A stretch of DNA of 64,000 bases, from NCBI GenBank assembly GCA_020002185.1, contig CM034531.1, positions 76,682,291-76,746,290 of the forward strand. The letters are read 5' to 3'. This DNA comes from Paraescarpia echinospica (Eukaryota > Annelida > Polychaeta > Sabellida > Siboglinidae). This document shows positions 21,336 to 49,266 of the stretch, piece by piece. The position numbers and the translations under genes were made by a program. Position 1 is the stretch's first letter; each line of letters begins with the position of its first letter. Below the pieces are notes generated by a model. The model was not told the origin of the DNA, did not search any database, and saw nothing but the letters and a program-made list of their open reading frames with translations.

Positions 21336-22300
21336 ACAGAAACTCAACTTTAACGGTTGGGTTAGTTTATCGAAGTCCAAACGTAAGCATAGAAGATAAT
21401 GAAAAAATACAAAACGCTATAAGGGAAGTGAGCTAACGGGACTGTATTGTTATGGGGGATTTTAACCATGGTTATATACAATGGAAATTTCTAAAGAGTA
21501 CGGGAGTGAGGACCACACAATTTTAGTCTTAGTACAAGCTAGTTTCCTTTCTCAACACACGCTAGAACCAACCAGAGGTGAGAATGTGTTAGACATAGTT
21601 TTGTTGTCACAGAATTAATTAGTCTACAATGTCAAGATATATGAGCCACTGATAGTAGTGATCACAAACTGTTACATTTTACCATCAAAGTAAAATTAGA
21701 AAGGAATACTAAAAAGCGGTACAGGAGAAATTTCCACAAAGGCAGATATAAGGACATGAGGAAATATTTAGCAAAGATAGACTGCAATAACGCACTTAAT
21801 AATAAGACGGCAAAAGAATGCTGGAATATCTTAAAGAGTGAAATTAAGTGCATTGTCGATAAATTTGTTCCCTTGAAAAAATAAGGAAAACGGTCCGGAA
21901 AGAAACACTTATCGAAAGCAGCCATTTGAAAAATTAAGTACAAACAAATGATGTGGATGTCACATGAACGTACTGGAAATTACGAAGACTATAACATTTA
22001 TAAAGAAGCCCTTAACCAAGCTACAACTGAAATTAAAAACTCAAAGAGAGCTTATGAACAAAATTTGCTTGTAATATAAAACATGACAACAAGAGTTGTT
22101 GTGCATATGTTCGGAGCAAATAGAAAGTTCAGGATAAGGTCGGTCCTCTAAAAGATAGTGCTGGAAATATAAAATCAGAGGGAGAAGGATTCTTAATGGC
22201 AGAAGACCTGAATGAGTATTTTAGTTTGGTGTTTACTAGGGCAGATATTAGTTCACTTCCAGTACCAGAGGCTAAGTTCAAGGGGCGGAATCAGACTGTT
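21335..22300 (+). mobile_element. CR1-clade LINE, internal fragment (endonuclease to pre-RT)
   Basis: Reads, in shifting frames, FHKGRYKDMRKYLAKIDC, AKECWNILKSEIKCIVDKFV and ALNQATTEIKNSKRAYEQ, colinear with 18980-19850 of the previous copy. It lacks RT and 3' end and starts right after the 3' tail of that copy. Many stops. Confidence 0.75.
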
Positions 22301-22324
22301 AAGGATATACACATATACCCACAC

Positions 22325-22370
22325 ACACACTTACACACATACATATGTACAATAATAATAATAATAACCT
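22325..22370. repeat. AATA/ACAC microsatellite
   Basis: ACACACAC followed by AATAATAATAATAATAA, in the middle of LINE debris. Confidence 0.7.
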
Positions 22371-22609
22371 GATCTGTTGACAAAGCCTTGAAACCTCGAA
22401 GCAATGTTACAGTAATGTCGTTTAAGAACTGCAGCATTGCAGAACCAACCAACAATAAACCAATCTCATGTACGCTGGTTGTCTTCACACTCGTAGAGCA
22501 CTTCACGCCCAGTCACAATATGAACCTACCTATTAGAGCGCATTCTCACAATTAATATAGCTTTCGTATTGATATATGCAATGAAAGTCGGAACCCAGAT
22601 AGAACAAAC

Positions 22610-23300
22610 AGTTTGTGGTAACACATGTTTTATCACGAAAAAGCAGTATACGTAGTCATACTACGCTTCACCAAAACATTCGATAAAGTATCATACAGTA
22701 TATTAATCCACACACTCAGATAGGACGGCAATACCGGCCCAGTAGTAACATGGACAGAACACATAATTACCGGAAGATTCGACAAATCTTCCCTAGTGCA
22801 GCATCAACATGAAACATAGTTACTTCTGCAGTGCCACAGGGAAGAGTCCTGGGGTAAATTATGTTATCTTAATTTGTTATATAACCTTTGTTCACGGGTA
22901 CGTATCTTTTCAAATTATTGCCCTGATTTACACCATTCACAGCAGAGTAATACACATCTCTTCTATAAAACTAGCTGGCTCATTACATTAAATCAGTGCA
23001 GAAGTTTTATAACGACGCCTGCCTTCAGCAACCATACAAGAAGCATTTACCTTTTATGTGGGCAACAATTAAAATATGTTGAATTACACTGCTACATCGG
23101 CATATAACTATTAAACACACCAAAGTGGACAGCTACATGTCTAGCACAACAAATATTCGGCGTTACCGGGAGTTGTTTAAATTAATAAATGCACTACCTC
23201 ATCATGTTAGTAATCAGAACCAGTTGATCCAATACTGGACTGCGAACCAGCATCGTGTGGTCACCATTGCCGAAACAACATTAGAACACTAGAACGAATG
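22610..23300 (+). mobile_element. Old non-LTR reverse transcriptase relic
   Basis: Degraded RT blocks in broken frames: TKTFDKVSYSILIHTLRY and SAVPQGRVLG. Segment 23160-23260 has a diverged counterpart at 49605-49740, downstream of the P450 pseudogene. So this relic was present before the P450 duplication. Confidence 0.5.
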
Positions 23301-23505
23301 AAGAGAAGCAAATAGATTATGCAAACACGGATACTCCAGAGAGCCTGGGATGGTAACCCAAAGAAAACAGGTAAAATAATCAATACATCATATAAAATGG
23401 AACATGCTCTAATAGATGTCCTGCTAAACTTAACAACACATCGCCTCCAATACACTAAGTGCGATTAAATGTCATGGAAGCAATAGCTTGAACACATGGG
23501 TGTCT

Positions 23506-38979
<15,474 letters not shown>

Positions 38980-39268
38980 TTCGACAAAAAACACCAGGTC
39001 TTGCCAATGCCAGTGTTACAATCATCAGTTGCCGTACCTAGCTGAGCCTTTAATAGACAGTGTACGAAGTAGGTTACAAGGCGGGGCTGGCCCACAAGTA
39101 AACACCCGTCAATGCGGAGATATTATCGATCATTCGAGTGTGCGGACTTTAAACCTACACATACCGCCGCTTAGGCGTATGGCCGGTGACTCGTGGCCCA
39201 CTATCGAGTGACAACGCCGAGCGACATTGCACGTACACATATTTGACCGTATCAAGCGCGCTGACCTC

Positions 39269-39276
39269 TATTTATA
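39269..39276 (-). promoter_or_regulatory. Putative TATA box of the P450 gene
   Basis: The minus strand reads TATAAATA, 290 bases upstream of the P450 ATG. Transcription from about 39240 would give a leader of roughly 260 bases, or the leader may hold a small intron. Confidence 0.5.
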
Positions 39277-40185
39277 ACTGGCTAGCCGACGCCTACCTCT
39301 TATCACTGGGCTGGTTGAGGGGAGCGGAAGCTAGATTTTGCCATCTTGAGTGAGACCACTAATGACCAGTCCTACTGCTGCATTCATACAACTTGGCGGT
39401 GTTTCTGGTCGTCCTGTACGGATAATCAGAGTAAATGCCATGTTGTGCATTCGGGTGTTCAAATCGAACATCTGAAAAAACACATGTCCACATATCAGGC
39501 TCAAAATCCCTTTTGGACTTTTTAGCAAGGCTACTGGCACGGGATTATGCTATTGTAGGAGGCAGTCTGACTAGAGCCACATACCTTATTTCTACAGAGG
39601 AAGACTGGCAGTTCTTGTCTTAGCAGTTTGCACTGTCAGCCAGTGACTAATGGCATGGTCTTCAGACTACATCAAAGGCATTTCTTAATTGGTGGGTTAA
39701 CTGCTAATTGGCTGTTTATGGACATCCATTCATACAACTTGGCGGCTTAATTAAACAAATAGGTTTGTGGCCTGAACTGATAGCCTACAATTATTGTTTG
39801 CTTAACAGATGCTGCCTGTTGCCATGTTTGGATATCATAGTCATAGTTATCAGAGAATGAGGATGTACTATGTGTAGGGATGGTAAGGTGGTATTCTATC
39901 AAAAATAACAAAAGTATTAAAAAAATAGTTGAACTTTTTAATATTTCAAGAAAGTTTCATTTTGTAACCAAATACATTTATTTTCCCCAGTACATATTGA
40001 GAAAGTACTCAGATGTACTCGTAATGTACTCATAAAAACTGAGTACAATGAGTATGCGTACGAGTACGAGTACAAGTTCATGACCCACAAGTTTTATGAG
40101 TACGAGTACTTCAAAAATGTACTCGAGTGCATGAGTACACAAGTATCGAGTACTTCCGCCCCCAGGTCTGGACTGTGATGATGTT
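39277..40185. other. P450 upstream region; repeats only
   Basis: ATTCATACAACTTGGCGG occurs at about 39384 and 39728. 40000-40160 is packed with GAGTAC/GTACTC hexamers (more than ten), followed by CCCCAGGTCTGGACTG. No gene found. Confidence 0.5.
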
Positions 40186-40189
40186 TCTT

Positions 40190-43100
40190 TGTTGTGTCAC
40201 TAATGTTTTTATTTATTTCCAAATACATTTAGGGTGTATAGGGTAGATCCTGGAGGTGATGATGGTGATGGGCAACCGCTACACTTCCGTGGAGGCTCTA
40301 ACCACTGGTTCCCACAGTCTATCTAGCTCATGTATGGCTCCTAGGAACTGTTAGTGTACGGCAGTCACACCCCGCGTAATGGTCTCGGCTGACCAGCAAT
40401 ACTACATGAGTGAGGCTTGTAGGCTAATGTCTGCCCTCATTACACAAAGACTGTTTTGGAGGCCCAGCCGATTGGCTACATCCCCGGCTACAAATGCGAA
40501 ACAGCAACAGCTTTTCACCAGGCTGCAAGGTACCTACCAAGACGCATTTGGAAGGACCGGTGACCCGCTGTCCTGCGGTGCAAGACTTTTTAGTCAAGGA
40601 GTAATGGAGTTAATCATACACAAACCAGCGGAAAGCAATGGGCAACTACCGCTGTATTAGCACAAGAAACCTTGATGGAGAATACAGAGAGTAAGAGTGG
40701 TTCTAGTGATGAGCCCCCCAGGCTGGATAGGACGACACATACTGGGGAAGAGCTTGGAGATGTTAGAAGTAATGCCAGAGCTGATGACGACAGTATGCCC
40801 GACTGTGCGGGAGGTAAAACCAGCAGCAAACAGCTAAAAGGAAAAATCCGTGTGGCAACATGCAACATCAGAAAAACGAGTCAAGGGACAATACAAATGG
40901 TAACACCAGAAGCAGAACGATATGGGGTAGATACGTTAGGGATTGCGGAACACAGATTGGCCGGACAAGGACACTTTCGCCCGGATTCAGGAGGAAAGTT
41001 TGTATACTCAGGAGCAACTAAACCAGGGATGAGTGGTGTTGCGTTCTATCTGTCAAAGAAAACCGAAAATGCACTATTAGGATACAATCTGGTCAACGAT
41101 ATAATTATTACCATACGAATATGAATAAAACCCACGAATATAACATGTATTAAAATTTATGCACCAAAGAGCACTGCAGACGACGATGTAATAGAAACGT
41201 TTTATGATACACTGCAACGAACAGTCGACGAGGTAAACAGGAGAGACATCGTAGTACTGATGGGCGATTTCAATGCAAAAGTTGGCAGTTGTCAAAACGA
41301 AGAAGAGAATGGAAATGTCGGGAAATATGGACTAGGCGAGAGAAATGGGAGAGGAGATAGACTTGTTGAGTTTATCATAGAGAATGAACTGATGATCACC
41401 AATAGTTTCTTCAAAAAACACCAACGAAGATTGTACACGTGGATAACAACATATGGCCGGAATAGAAATCAAATCGACTTTATACAGTACCAAAACGATG
41501 GAGGACGTCTGTGTTTAATGCAAAAGCATTACAAGGAGCCGATTGTGGCACTGACCATGAATTGCTAAGCGCCAAGATTGCGATAAGATTAAGAAAGATG
41601 AATTAAGAGATTGAAAGTGATAGTGAGGTATGACGTCAGTGATATCACAGAAGGATACCGAAAAGTGGTTATGAACCGTTTCGAAGTATTACAGACAGTG
41701 GCTGACGAGAAGTAACCAGAGGAGTTGGCAGTATAAATTTGGAACATTATGATTTATGGCATCAGCTGACAAACACATCTCTAAAAAGATGAGGCAGAAA
41801 CAACCACCGATAAGCAAAGACACACTGCAGATGATTGAAGAAAGGAAAGAGTTAAAGAAGAACAAAGACATGAGTGAGAATTATCAAAACAAATATAGAG
41901 AGAAGTGCAAGATGATTAAACGAATGTGTAAGGAAGACAAGAAGAAATATCTAGAGAATAAATGTGAAAAGATAGAACTATGTATTAGAAGGAACGTATG
42001 TCGCATTACGTTCGAGTAAATCAAGTCTATGACACAGTCATTCAAACCCAGACTTGGCGTTATCAAAGATGAAACGGGAATGACTCTGACAGAAAGCGAT
42101 GACATACTTGAAAGATGGACGCAATATTGTAAAAGCATGTTTAAGAAAGAAGAAACAGAAGAGGTAGACATGGATGAAGGCAGGGAGTGGAGAGAATCAG
42201 ATGATGAACTTGAGCCTTTGCGTTCGGAGGTGGAGTGGGGAACGACAAGTCTAAAAAAACGGAAAATCACCTGGCACTGATGACATCACTGCAGAGCTAA
42301 TAAGAGCATGTGGCGAAGCAGAGCGTGGATATCTATCACACATTATGCAAGAAAATATGGAAAAGTGAAACGAGCCACTCTTATACCAATAACGAAAAAA
42401 GGTGACATACAAAAATGCTCAAACCACAGGACTATATCCCTCATCAGCCATGCGAGCAAAATTATGCTAAAAATCATAATAAAGAGAATCACAACAAAAT
42501 TAGAATGTGAAGTCAACAGAACACACGCTGGTTTCCTGACTGGAAGAGGAACAAGCTTCAAAGCTTCAAAAATGCAGAGAATTCAACCTTAACCTTAGGA
42601 TCTGTTTCAATATTATTCAAAAGCTTTTGATAATGTTAGTCATCAACAACTCTGGAAAACATTGATACACACGGGATTTGACCAGAAAATTACATCACTT
42701 ATCCGAAAGTTATATGTTGGACAGCAGTCTGCAGTGAGATTAGAGTGTGGTACCACATATTGGTCCCAGTCGGCAAGGGAGTGTGACAGGGGTGCATTTT
42801 GTCCCCCCCACCTATTCAGTCTATACACAGAGAATATCATGAGAGAGGTCGAGACTGACACGAGAAACAAGTTTTTTAATGGACTGAAAGTGAATGGACA
42901 GGGGATATATGAATTGAGATATGCCGATGACACAGCGTTAATATCTGATACAAAAGAAGGATTGGATAAACTGATAACTACAGTTAAAGAGCACAGTGAC
43001 ATGAAAGGTTTGAAACAAAACGTAAAGAAGACTAAGCTTATGGATGTGAAGGGATGTCGAGAAACATCAGAAGTCTTAGTAGGTGGCGAGGAATTAGAAA

Positions 43101-43680
43101 GAGTGGAACGTTTTGAATATATGGGGTCACTGATAGAACCGGATGGAGATGGGACGAAAGAGATCAAGCGGAGGTTGGCAATGGCGAGTAAAAGTTGACG
43201 GAGATGAAGAAGCTGCGGAAAGCAACGAACATAGATATGAAACTACGAATTATCCGAGTTTGCATATTTCCAACGGCTACGACTTTGCTGGACTCTTACT
43301 AAGAACATTACTAAACGTATAAATGCTTTTGAAAACAAGTGTTATAGAAAGATATCACGAGTTTCGTGGACTGAACGTAGAACTAACGCATCCATCGCAG
43401 ATGAGCTCGGTGTTATACCCGGGACTTTATTGAACTTTATAAAGAAACAAAAACTAAGTTATTTCTGCCATGTGAAACGACATCAATCTCTAGAGAGACT
43501 AATAATGGAAGGAAAAGTAGAAGGCAGCAGAAGCAGAGAAAGACCTAGGAGACAATGGGAGAAGGGCATAGAGGAATGGATGGGAGCAGACGGCTGGCGA
43601 GTGGGGAGACTGCCAAACGAAAGACCTGTCTATAGACAATCCTTCAAGGCTGCAACGTCCGGAAATGGATAAGCAAACCC
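40190..43680 (+). mobile_element. RTE/BovB-like LINE, nearly full length, inactivated
   Basis: The leader region has an open frame at 40672-41124 (GKIRVATCNIRKTSQGTI, ending the endonuclease N-terminal part). Endonuclease: VVLMGDFNAKVGSCQNEE, GKYGLGERNGRGDRLVEF, YTWITTYGRNRNQIDFI and GADCGTDHELL in a shifted frame. RT: KKGDIQKCSNHRTISLIS, then YADDTALISDTKEGLDKL. C-terminal: ERRTNASIADELGVIPG and RSRERPRRQWEKGIEEW. The GDFNAKVG, GERN-x2-GDRLVEF and RTNASIA-x-ELGV blocks are characteristic of RTE-type elements. Frameshifts at least at 41124, 41568, 42020, 42590 and 43198. Confidence 0.85.
42662..43198 (+). pseudogene. RT ORF piece of the RTE-like LINE
   Basis: 178 codons: IRKLYVGQQSAVRLECGT, then YADDTALISD (catalytic), then VERFEYMGSLIEPDGDGT. 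The block expected as GVRQGC-x-LSP is damaged here (RECDRGAFCPP) but intact in the inverted copy (GVRQGCMLSPHLFSLYTEN). Confidence 0.75.
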
Positions 43681-43689
43681 AACCAGCAT

Positions 43690-44560
43690 TTAGGTGGTGA
43701 TTAGTTCTCTTTAACAGTAGTTATCAGTTTATCCAATCCTTCTATTGTACTGGATATTAACGCTGTGTCATAAGCATATCTCAATTCATATATCTCCTGT
43801 CCATTCACTTTCAGTCCATTAAAAACTTGCTTCTCCTGTCAGTCTCGACCTCTCTCATGATATTCTCTGTGTATAGACTGAATAGGTGGGGAGACAACAT
43901 GCACCCTTGTCTCACCCCCTTGCCGACTGGGATCCAATTTGTGGTACCACACTCTAATCTCACTGCAGACTGCTGTCCAACATATAAATTTCGGATATGT
44001 GATGTAATTGTCTGGTCAAATCCCGTGTCTATCAAAGTTTTCCAGAGTTGTTGATGACTAATATTATCAAAAGCTTTTGAATAATATATGAAACAGATCA
44101 TAAGGTCATGGTTGAATTCCCTGTATTTTTGAATTAATATCTTCAAGTTGAAAATGTGATCTCTTGTTCCCCTTCCAATCCGGAAACCAGCTTGTGTTCT
44201 GTTGACTTCACATTCTAATTTTGTTGTGATTTTCTTCATTATGATTTTTAGCATAATTTTGCTCGCATGGCTGAAGAAGGATATAGTTCTGTGGTTTGAG
44301 CATTCTTGTATGTCACCTTTTTTAGGTATTGGTATAAGGATGGCTCGTTTCCAGTCCATGGGCCATGATCCACTTTTCCATATTTTCTTGCATCATGTGT
44401 GATAGATATCCACGCCTGCTTCGCCACTTGCTCTTATTAGCTCTGCAGTGATGTCATCAGTGCCAGGTGATTTTCCGTTTTTTAGACTTTTTATTGCCCA
44501 CTCAACCTCTGAACACAAATGCTCAAGTTCATCTTCTGGTTCAGTCATTCCCGTTTAATA
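43690..44560 (-). mobile_element. RTE/BovB-like LINE, RT fragment, inverted relative to its neighbour
   Basis: Minus strand, 44359-43811 open: AILIPIPKKGDIQECSNHRT, ECEVNRTQAGFRIGRGTR, SKAFDNISHQQLWKTLID and GVRQGCMLSPHLFSLYTE, then on to the ADDTALI region near 43760. Same family as 40190-43680; the two lie tail to tail a few bases apart. It lacks endonuclease and 3' end. Confidence 0.85.
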
Positions 44561-44561
44561 A

Positions 44562-47500
44562 TAATAATAATAAATTACTTCTAACGCGCCAATATCCTCA
44601 GACAATCCGAGCTCAGTGGCGCGCCAAAACCAAAGGAGTATGCATTCTCGTACTCGTGTGCTAGGCGAAAGTCGTCAACAAATGGATGGATGTGCTAGGA
44701 AGCTAGGGAGGATAGGCAATATTGAAAAGATAGGTTTTCAGGTGACGACGAAATGCAACAATATTTTCTGCTGATTTAATATTAACGGGAAGCGAATTCC
44801 ATATAATTGGCGCGGCAACTGAAAAAGCTCGAGTTCCAGCCTTTGTCTTAACTATAGGAACAGATAGCAACTTCGAACTAGACGACCGAAGTTGTCTGGC
44901 TTGTCTAGCTGGTGTGAGCATTGAGGGTAAATAACTAGGTTGTTTGGATGAAAGGTCTTGGTAGGTGATTGTACAGATCTTAAACATAATGCGTTATCGC
45001 ACGGGGAGCCAATGCAGTGATTTTAGAAGTGGCACTGAGCGGGAGAATCGAGGAGATTGTGTGACTATCCTTGCTAAACAATTTTGGACATGTTGTAGTT
45101 TTGCAATATCCTTGATAGCAATAGTATGAAGGAGGTAATTGCAATAATCTAATATGCTGCTAACAAGAGCTGTTGCGATAGTCTTAGCGACAGAAAGCGA
45201 CATATGTCGGCGAATGCGGCGAAGATCACGGATATGATAAAAACAGCTACGGCACTTTTGGGATATGTGTTGTCTAAAATTGAAGTCGCAATCAAAGGTC
45301 ACTCCTAGATTCCGTACTGATGCTGCTGGTGTGATATTTTGACTCAGGATGCATGTTGGAAAAATGTTTACCTCGCTGCATTGGAGTATCAATGATGAGA
45401 AATTCAGTTTTGTTTGCATTTAACTTTAATTTGCTGTCGGTCATCCATAAAAAACATCTTGGAGACAATCGTTGAGTCGGTTTAGAGAGTGACTTGTATC
45501 GGGCGTGGCCAAGAAAATGTAGATATGTGTATCATCTGCATAAAGGTGATGATCCAAATTATGACTTTGGATTGCAGAGCTGAGTGGCGTAGTGTAGAGA
45601 GTGAAAAGCAAAGGCCCAAGAATGGAACCCTGGGGAATGCCACTTGAAGTGGGGAGTGCGGTTGAAAAGTAAGTATCTATCTTTTTATATTGATGTATAT
45701 TGGTTAGGTCAGAGCTGTGCCAGATATACCATACCACATTGATAAACGTTTGACAAGAGTGTTCTGTTCAATTGTATCAAAGGCGGCCGACAGGTGAAGC
45801 AAGGTAAGTGCAGTTGAATGAATGAAAGTTTATTCAACAACAACAACAACAACAACAGCAACAACAGCAACAACATAATACATGCACAGTATGGTGTGCT
45901 GCTGTTGCTGCTACTTCTGCTGCTGCTGAAAGGACATAGCTGAAGTCATAGACTTATATGTTGCTATGCCCTTCTCGAACTAAAATAAACAACTGAATAA
46001 ATACAACACGAATTGTAGCACACTGGGTAAACAAGGTGAGCTGATGTAACACCTTAGACGGCTTGCTACGACTTTCTCAAGTATTTTAGAAATAAAGCTA
46101 AGATTAGAAATTAGCCTATAATTTTTGAAATCATCTTTTGGCAGAGAAGTCTTCTTGAGAACAGAATTTATATGGGCATGTTAAAAATCATCTGGAAATT
46201 TACCCGAACTCTGTGATTAATTTATGATATTTGTTATTGTACCAAATAAAGAGTCAAGCCATGCTTTTAGTGGTATGGTTAGTAATGGATCGAGATCGCA
46301 TGACTTATTTGGGGAGGACATTATTATTTTCCTCACTTCATCAACTGTGGCTGGCTCAAACAATACAAGTGGAGAATTTAATTGTGGGAAGTCCACATTT
46401 ACAGCACTTAAAGTATGACATGGAAAAGCAGAACGTATAAGACTGATTTTATCTTTGAAATGACTAGAAAACGAGTCACACAGAGATTTGACTGACTCAT
46501 GACTAGGTAGAGAAGGAGGCGGCCGTCTGTGTAGAATATGGTTTATGCAGTTCTATAGCTGACGTGGTTTATCAGAATTACTCTAGACCATGTTTGTGTG
46601 ATAATTTTATTTAGCTTTGGCCATTTGTCTGTTGCAGTAGAGACACTGTTTATAATATCGTGATCTTTTTCAAAGGCAAGCGTGATTTGCGTCATACACG
46701 TTCAAGATAGCGCCGGCGCTTTTTAGATTGTACAATTTCAGGAGTCATCCGTGGAGCATGTGGCTTTTGGGACACATATATAGATCACGGGGATGCATAT
46801 TTATTAAATAATTCTTTGAGTACTTGACGTGGTTACTGATGAGGTCGGATTTAAGGATGTCAGTCATTAATGCAACAATGTCAATCTTATGGATCGGTCG
46901 GTAACACACGTTGTGTTTGGACTCTACGGGAATTCTAAGAACTTTAAGATCAACAATGACGGTGTGGTGGTCTGATAAACCATCTGAAGCAGTAGGTGTC
47001 TGAATATTGTTACAATCTGAACGGATGATTAAGAGATCGAGCCAGTGACCATGTATGTGTGCTGAGAAGGTAACGTGTTGTTTCATGTCATAGGATGCCA
47101 GAATGTCATTAAAAGTACTTGTTGTTGATGAAGGTGTGTCCAGATGAAGATTAAAATCACCGACTATATAAAATTCTGAATAAATAGTTGCCATATTTTC
47201 AAGTAGATCCTGGAATTCTTCAAAGAATTGGGCAAGGTGTCCTGGAGGGCGATAAATGCACACAAAATAAGCAGAGAAAGATTGGCGATGATGGAAGGTG
47301 AAACTGGAAGGAGAAATGTCAGCAATGCATGCAGCTGTGTCATGTGGTCTGAGCCAGGTCTCAGTGACAGCAAGGATGTATATTGTCTTGGAAGTTAATA
47401 AATCGGTAAGCGAAGCTGTTTTGTGGTGGCCACTCGAATGTTGCGCCTGATAGCAGGTCCAGGATGTAGACTTACATCTCCTGCTAGTAGTAAGATAATT

Positions 47501-47565
47501 GCCAATTTAAATGTTGGCTTAGAGACACACACAATCTCATTTTTAACAATCAGTCAATAAACAGA
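44562..47565 (-). mobile_element. L2-clade LINE, 5'-truncated and broken
   Basis: Minus strand. Endonuclease: FYIVGDFNLHLDTPSSTT, GHWLDLLIIR and DGLSDHHTVIVDLK (46880-47150). [22 protein letters not shown] and [12 protein letters not shown] (45540-45660). Post-RT: ASVRNLGVTFDCDFNFRQHI, SCFYHIRDLRRIRRHM, SSILDYCNYLL and RFSRSVPLLKSLHWLPVR, blocks characteristic of L2. The C-terminal AAPIIWNSLPVNIKSAEN reads at 44703-44987. The 3' tail is a (TTA)n run at 44562-44572. Several frame breaks. Another repeat is nested at 45822-46035. Confidence 0.85.
45822..46035 (-). mobile_element. Nested repeat with (CAA)n end inside the L2 LINE
   Basis: TGAATGAAAGTTTATTCAAC followed by (CAA)n and GCTGCTGTTGCTGCTAC interrupts the L2 sequence, which resumes at about 46036. 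The tail type suggests the 3' end of a LINE or SINE in minus orientation. No coding content. Confidence 0.45.
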
Positions 47566-48540
47566 AAAAAGTAATTATTACTAGTTTGAAACCACCCTCC
47601 GAATAATAATTATTACAGGTAGAAACTGCTAAACGTTTTGGCGAAAGAAGCTAGCCGCCAGCAACCTTAGCACCCTTGACTAGTCCACTACACATGCATG
47701 TGACGTCGTGTTTCTTTGTTTTATGACCCGATTAATAGCATAGAAATGTAAATAATTTTTAAAACACAGGCATCATAGTCAGATATGGATTTCTTTGAAC
47801 ACGGCCGTGCATTTTGGGTCGCAATACTGAACAGTTTGTAAACTTCCAAAATTACCTTTAGTAATATCCTTGGGGTACCAAGTATGCACCAACATTCAAC
47901 CATTACATATACATACTAGAAACGGCACGCCTTGAAACGAGCATGAGCGACGTCATGTGCCGGCGGGTCGTTGCATATTGAGTCGAGATAGGGGCGCTTG
48001 AACAATTGAAATGACCACATGACGCGATCGGGATACGTTGTCGACATCGGGGAGCTTGCAGACGATCGAGTGTCTGCAAGCGCCCCGATCTTGTGACGCA
48101 TCCATTCCCGATTGCGGGATGCGCTCACTTGGGAACAATCAAACCGCGCGTGTGGCATGATCGGGATGCTTTCGAGATCGCAAATTAATAATAATATACA
48201 CGATCGTGTAACCGTCTGTAGGGTTACGTGCAAAATATAGCAGGGCGTCGTATAAAAAAGACTGGGCGTTCTTTTTGCCTTTTTTGGGTACCAAGGCGTC
48301 ACTGAAAAAGGGCAGGGAGTAACGCCCTGCAAATTCGACCTAGGCAGAACACTGATAAATGTACAGCAAAATAAGTTTTCTTTGCATGTAATTCCAACTG
48401 TCGGTATGTTACCCTAGGTGACGAATGTGTCATGGTCATACTTATTCTGCACCGCCCACCGCTATTTCCCTTCATGCACCGACTACCCTTCCAACACTGC
48501 CTACTGCTACCACCGTTCCTGTGAGGGAGGGAGTGAGGGA
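47566..48540. other. Spacer with an imperfect fold-back at 47980-48170
   Basis: No gene. The fold-back contains an 18-bp stem with one mismatch at 48046-48063 / 48072-48089. Confidence 0.5.
48046..48089. repeat. Hairpin with 18-bp stem
   Basis: ATCGGGGAGCTTGCAGAC, loop GATCGAGT, GTCTGCAAGCGCCCCGAT: 17 of 18 pairs. Partial complementarity extends outward on both sides (GATCGGGATACGT against the complement of CGCATCCATTCCCGAT). Confidence 0.9.
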
Positions 48541-49200
48541 CGGAGTGAGGGGTGAATGAGTGAGAGAGTTGGTGAGTGAGGGAATGCGTCAGTGAGTTAG
48601 TGAGTGGGTGAGTTAGAGAGTGAGGGAGAGAGAGAGTGAGTGAGTGAGTGAGTGAGTGAGTGAGTGAGTGAGTGAGTGAGTGAGGGAGGGAGGGAGGGAG
48701 GGAGGGAGGGAGGGAGGGAGGGAGGGAGGGAGGGAGGGAGGGAGGGAGGGAGGGAGGTAAGGATGGAGGGAGGGGAAGCGAGGGAATGATTGAGAGTGTG
48801 AGTGAGTGGGTGGGTGAGTTAGGGAGTGAGAGAGGGAGTGAGTGAGTGAGTGAGTGAGTGAGTGAGTGAGTGAGTGAGTGAGTGAGTGAGTGAGTGAATG
48901 AGTGAGTGAACGAGTGAGTGAGTGAGTGAGTGAGTGAGTGAGTGAGTGAGTGTGTGTGAGTGAAGTGAGTGAGTGAGTGAGTGAGTGAGTGAGTGAGTGA
49001 GTGAGTGAGGGAGGGAGGGAGGGAGTGAATGAGTGAGTGAATGAATGGGTGAGTTAGGGAGTGATAGAGGGAGTGTGTGAATGAGTGGGGGAGGGAGCGA
49101 ATGAGTGGGTGAGGGACTGATTGAGTGGGTGGGTAATTGAGTGAGTGAGTGAGTGAGTGAGTGAGGGAGTGAGGGAGTGAGGGAATGAGGAAGTGTATGT
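48520..49200. repeat. GAGT/GGGA tetranucleotide satellite
   Basis: About 680 bp of (GAGT)n interspersed with (GGGA)n near 48680-48755. A long minus-strand frame of repeated THSL/PPSL is a by-product. A short TGTATGCATGCATGCA block follows to 49266. Confidence 0.95.
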
Positions 49201-49266
49201 ATGTATGTATGTATGTATGCATGCATGCATACATGTATATATGTGTGTATGTATGCATGCATGCAT

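Noticed and set aside
38980..38994. Upstream P450 start adding five residues
   Set aside because: The codon at 38994 is GTG, not ATG; the ATG at 38979 has good context and gives the expected N-terminus.
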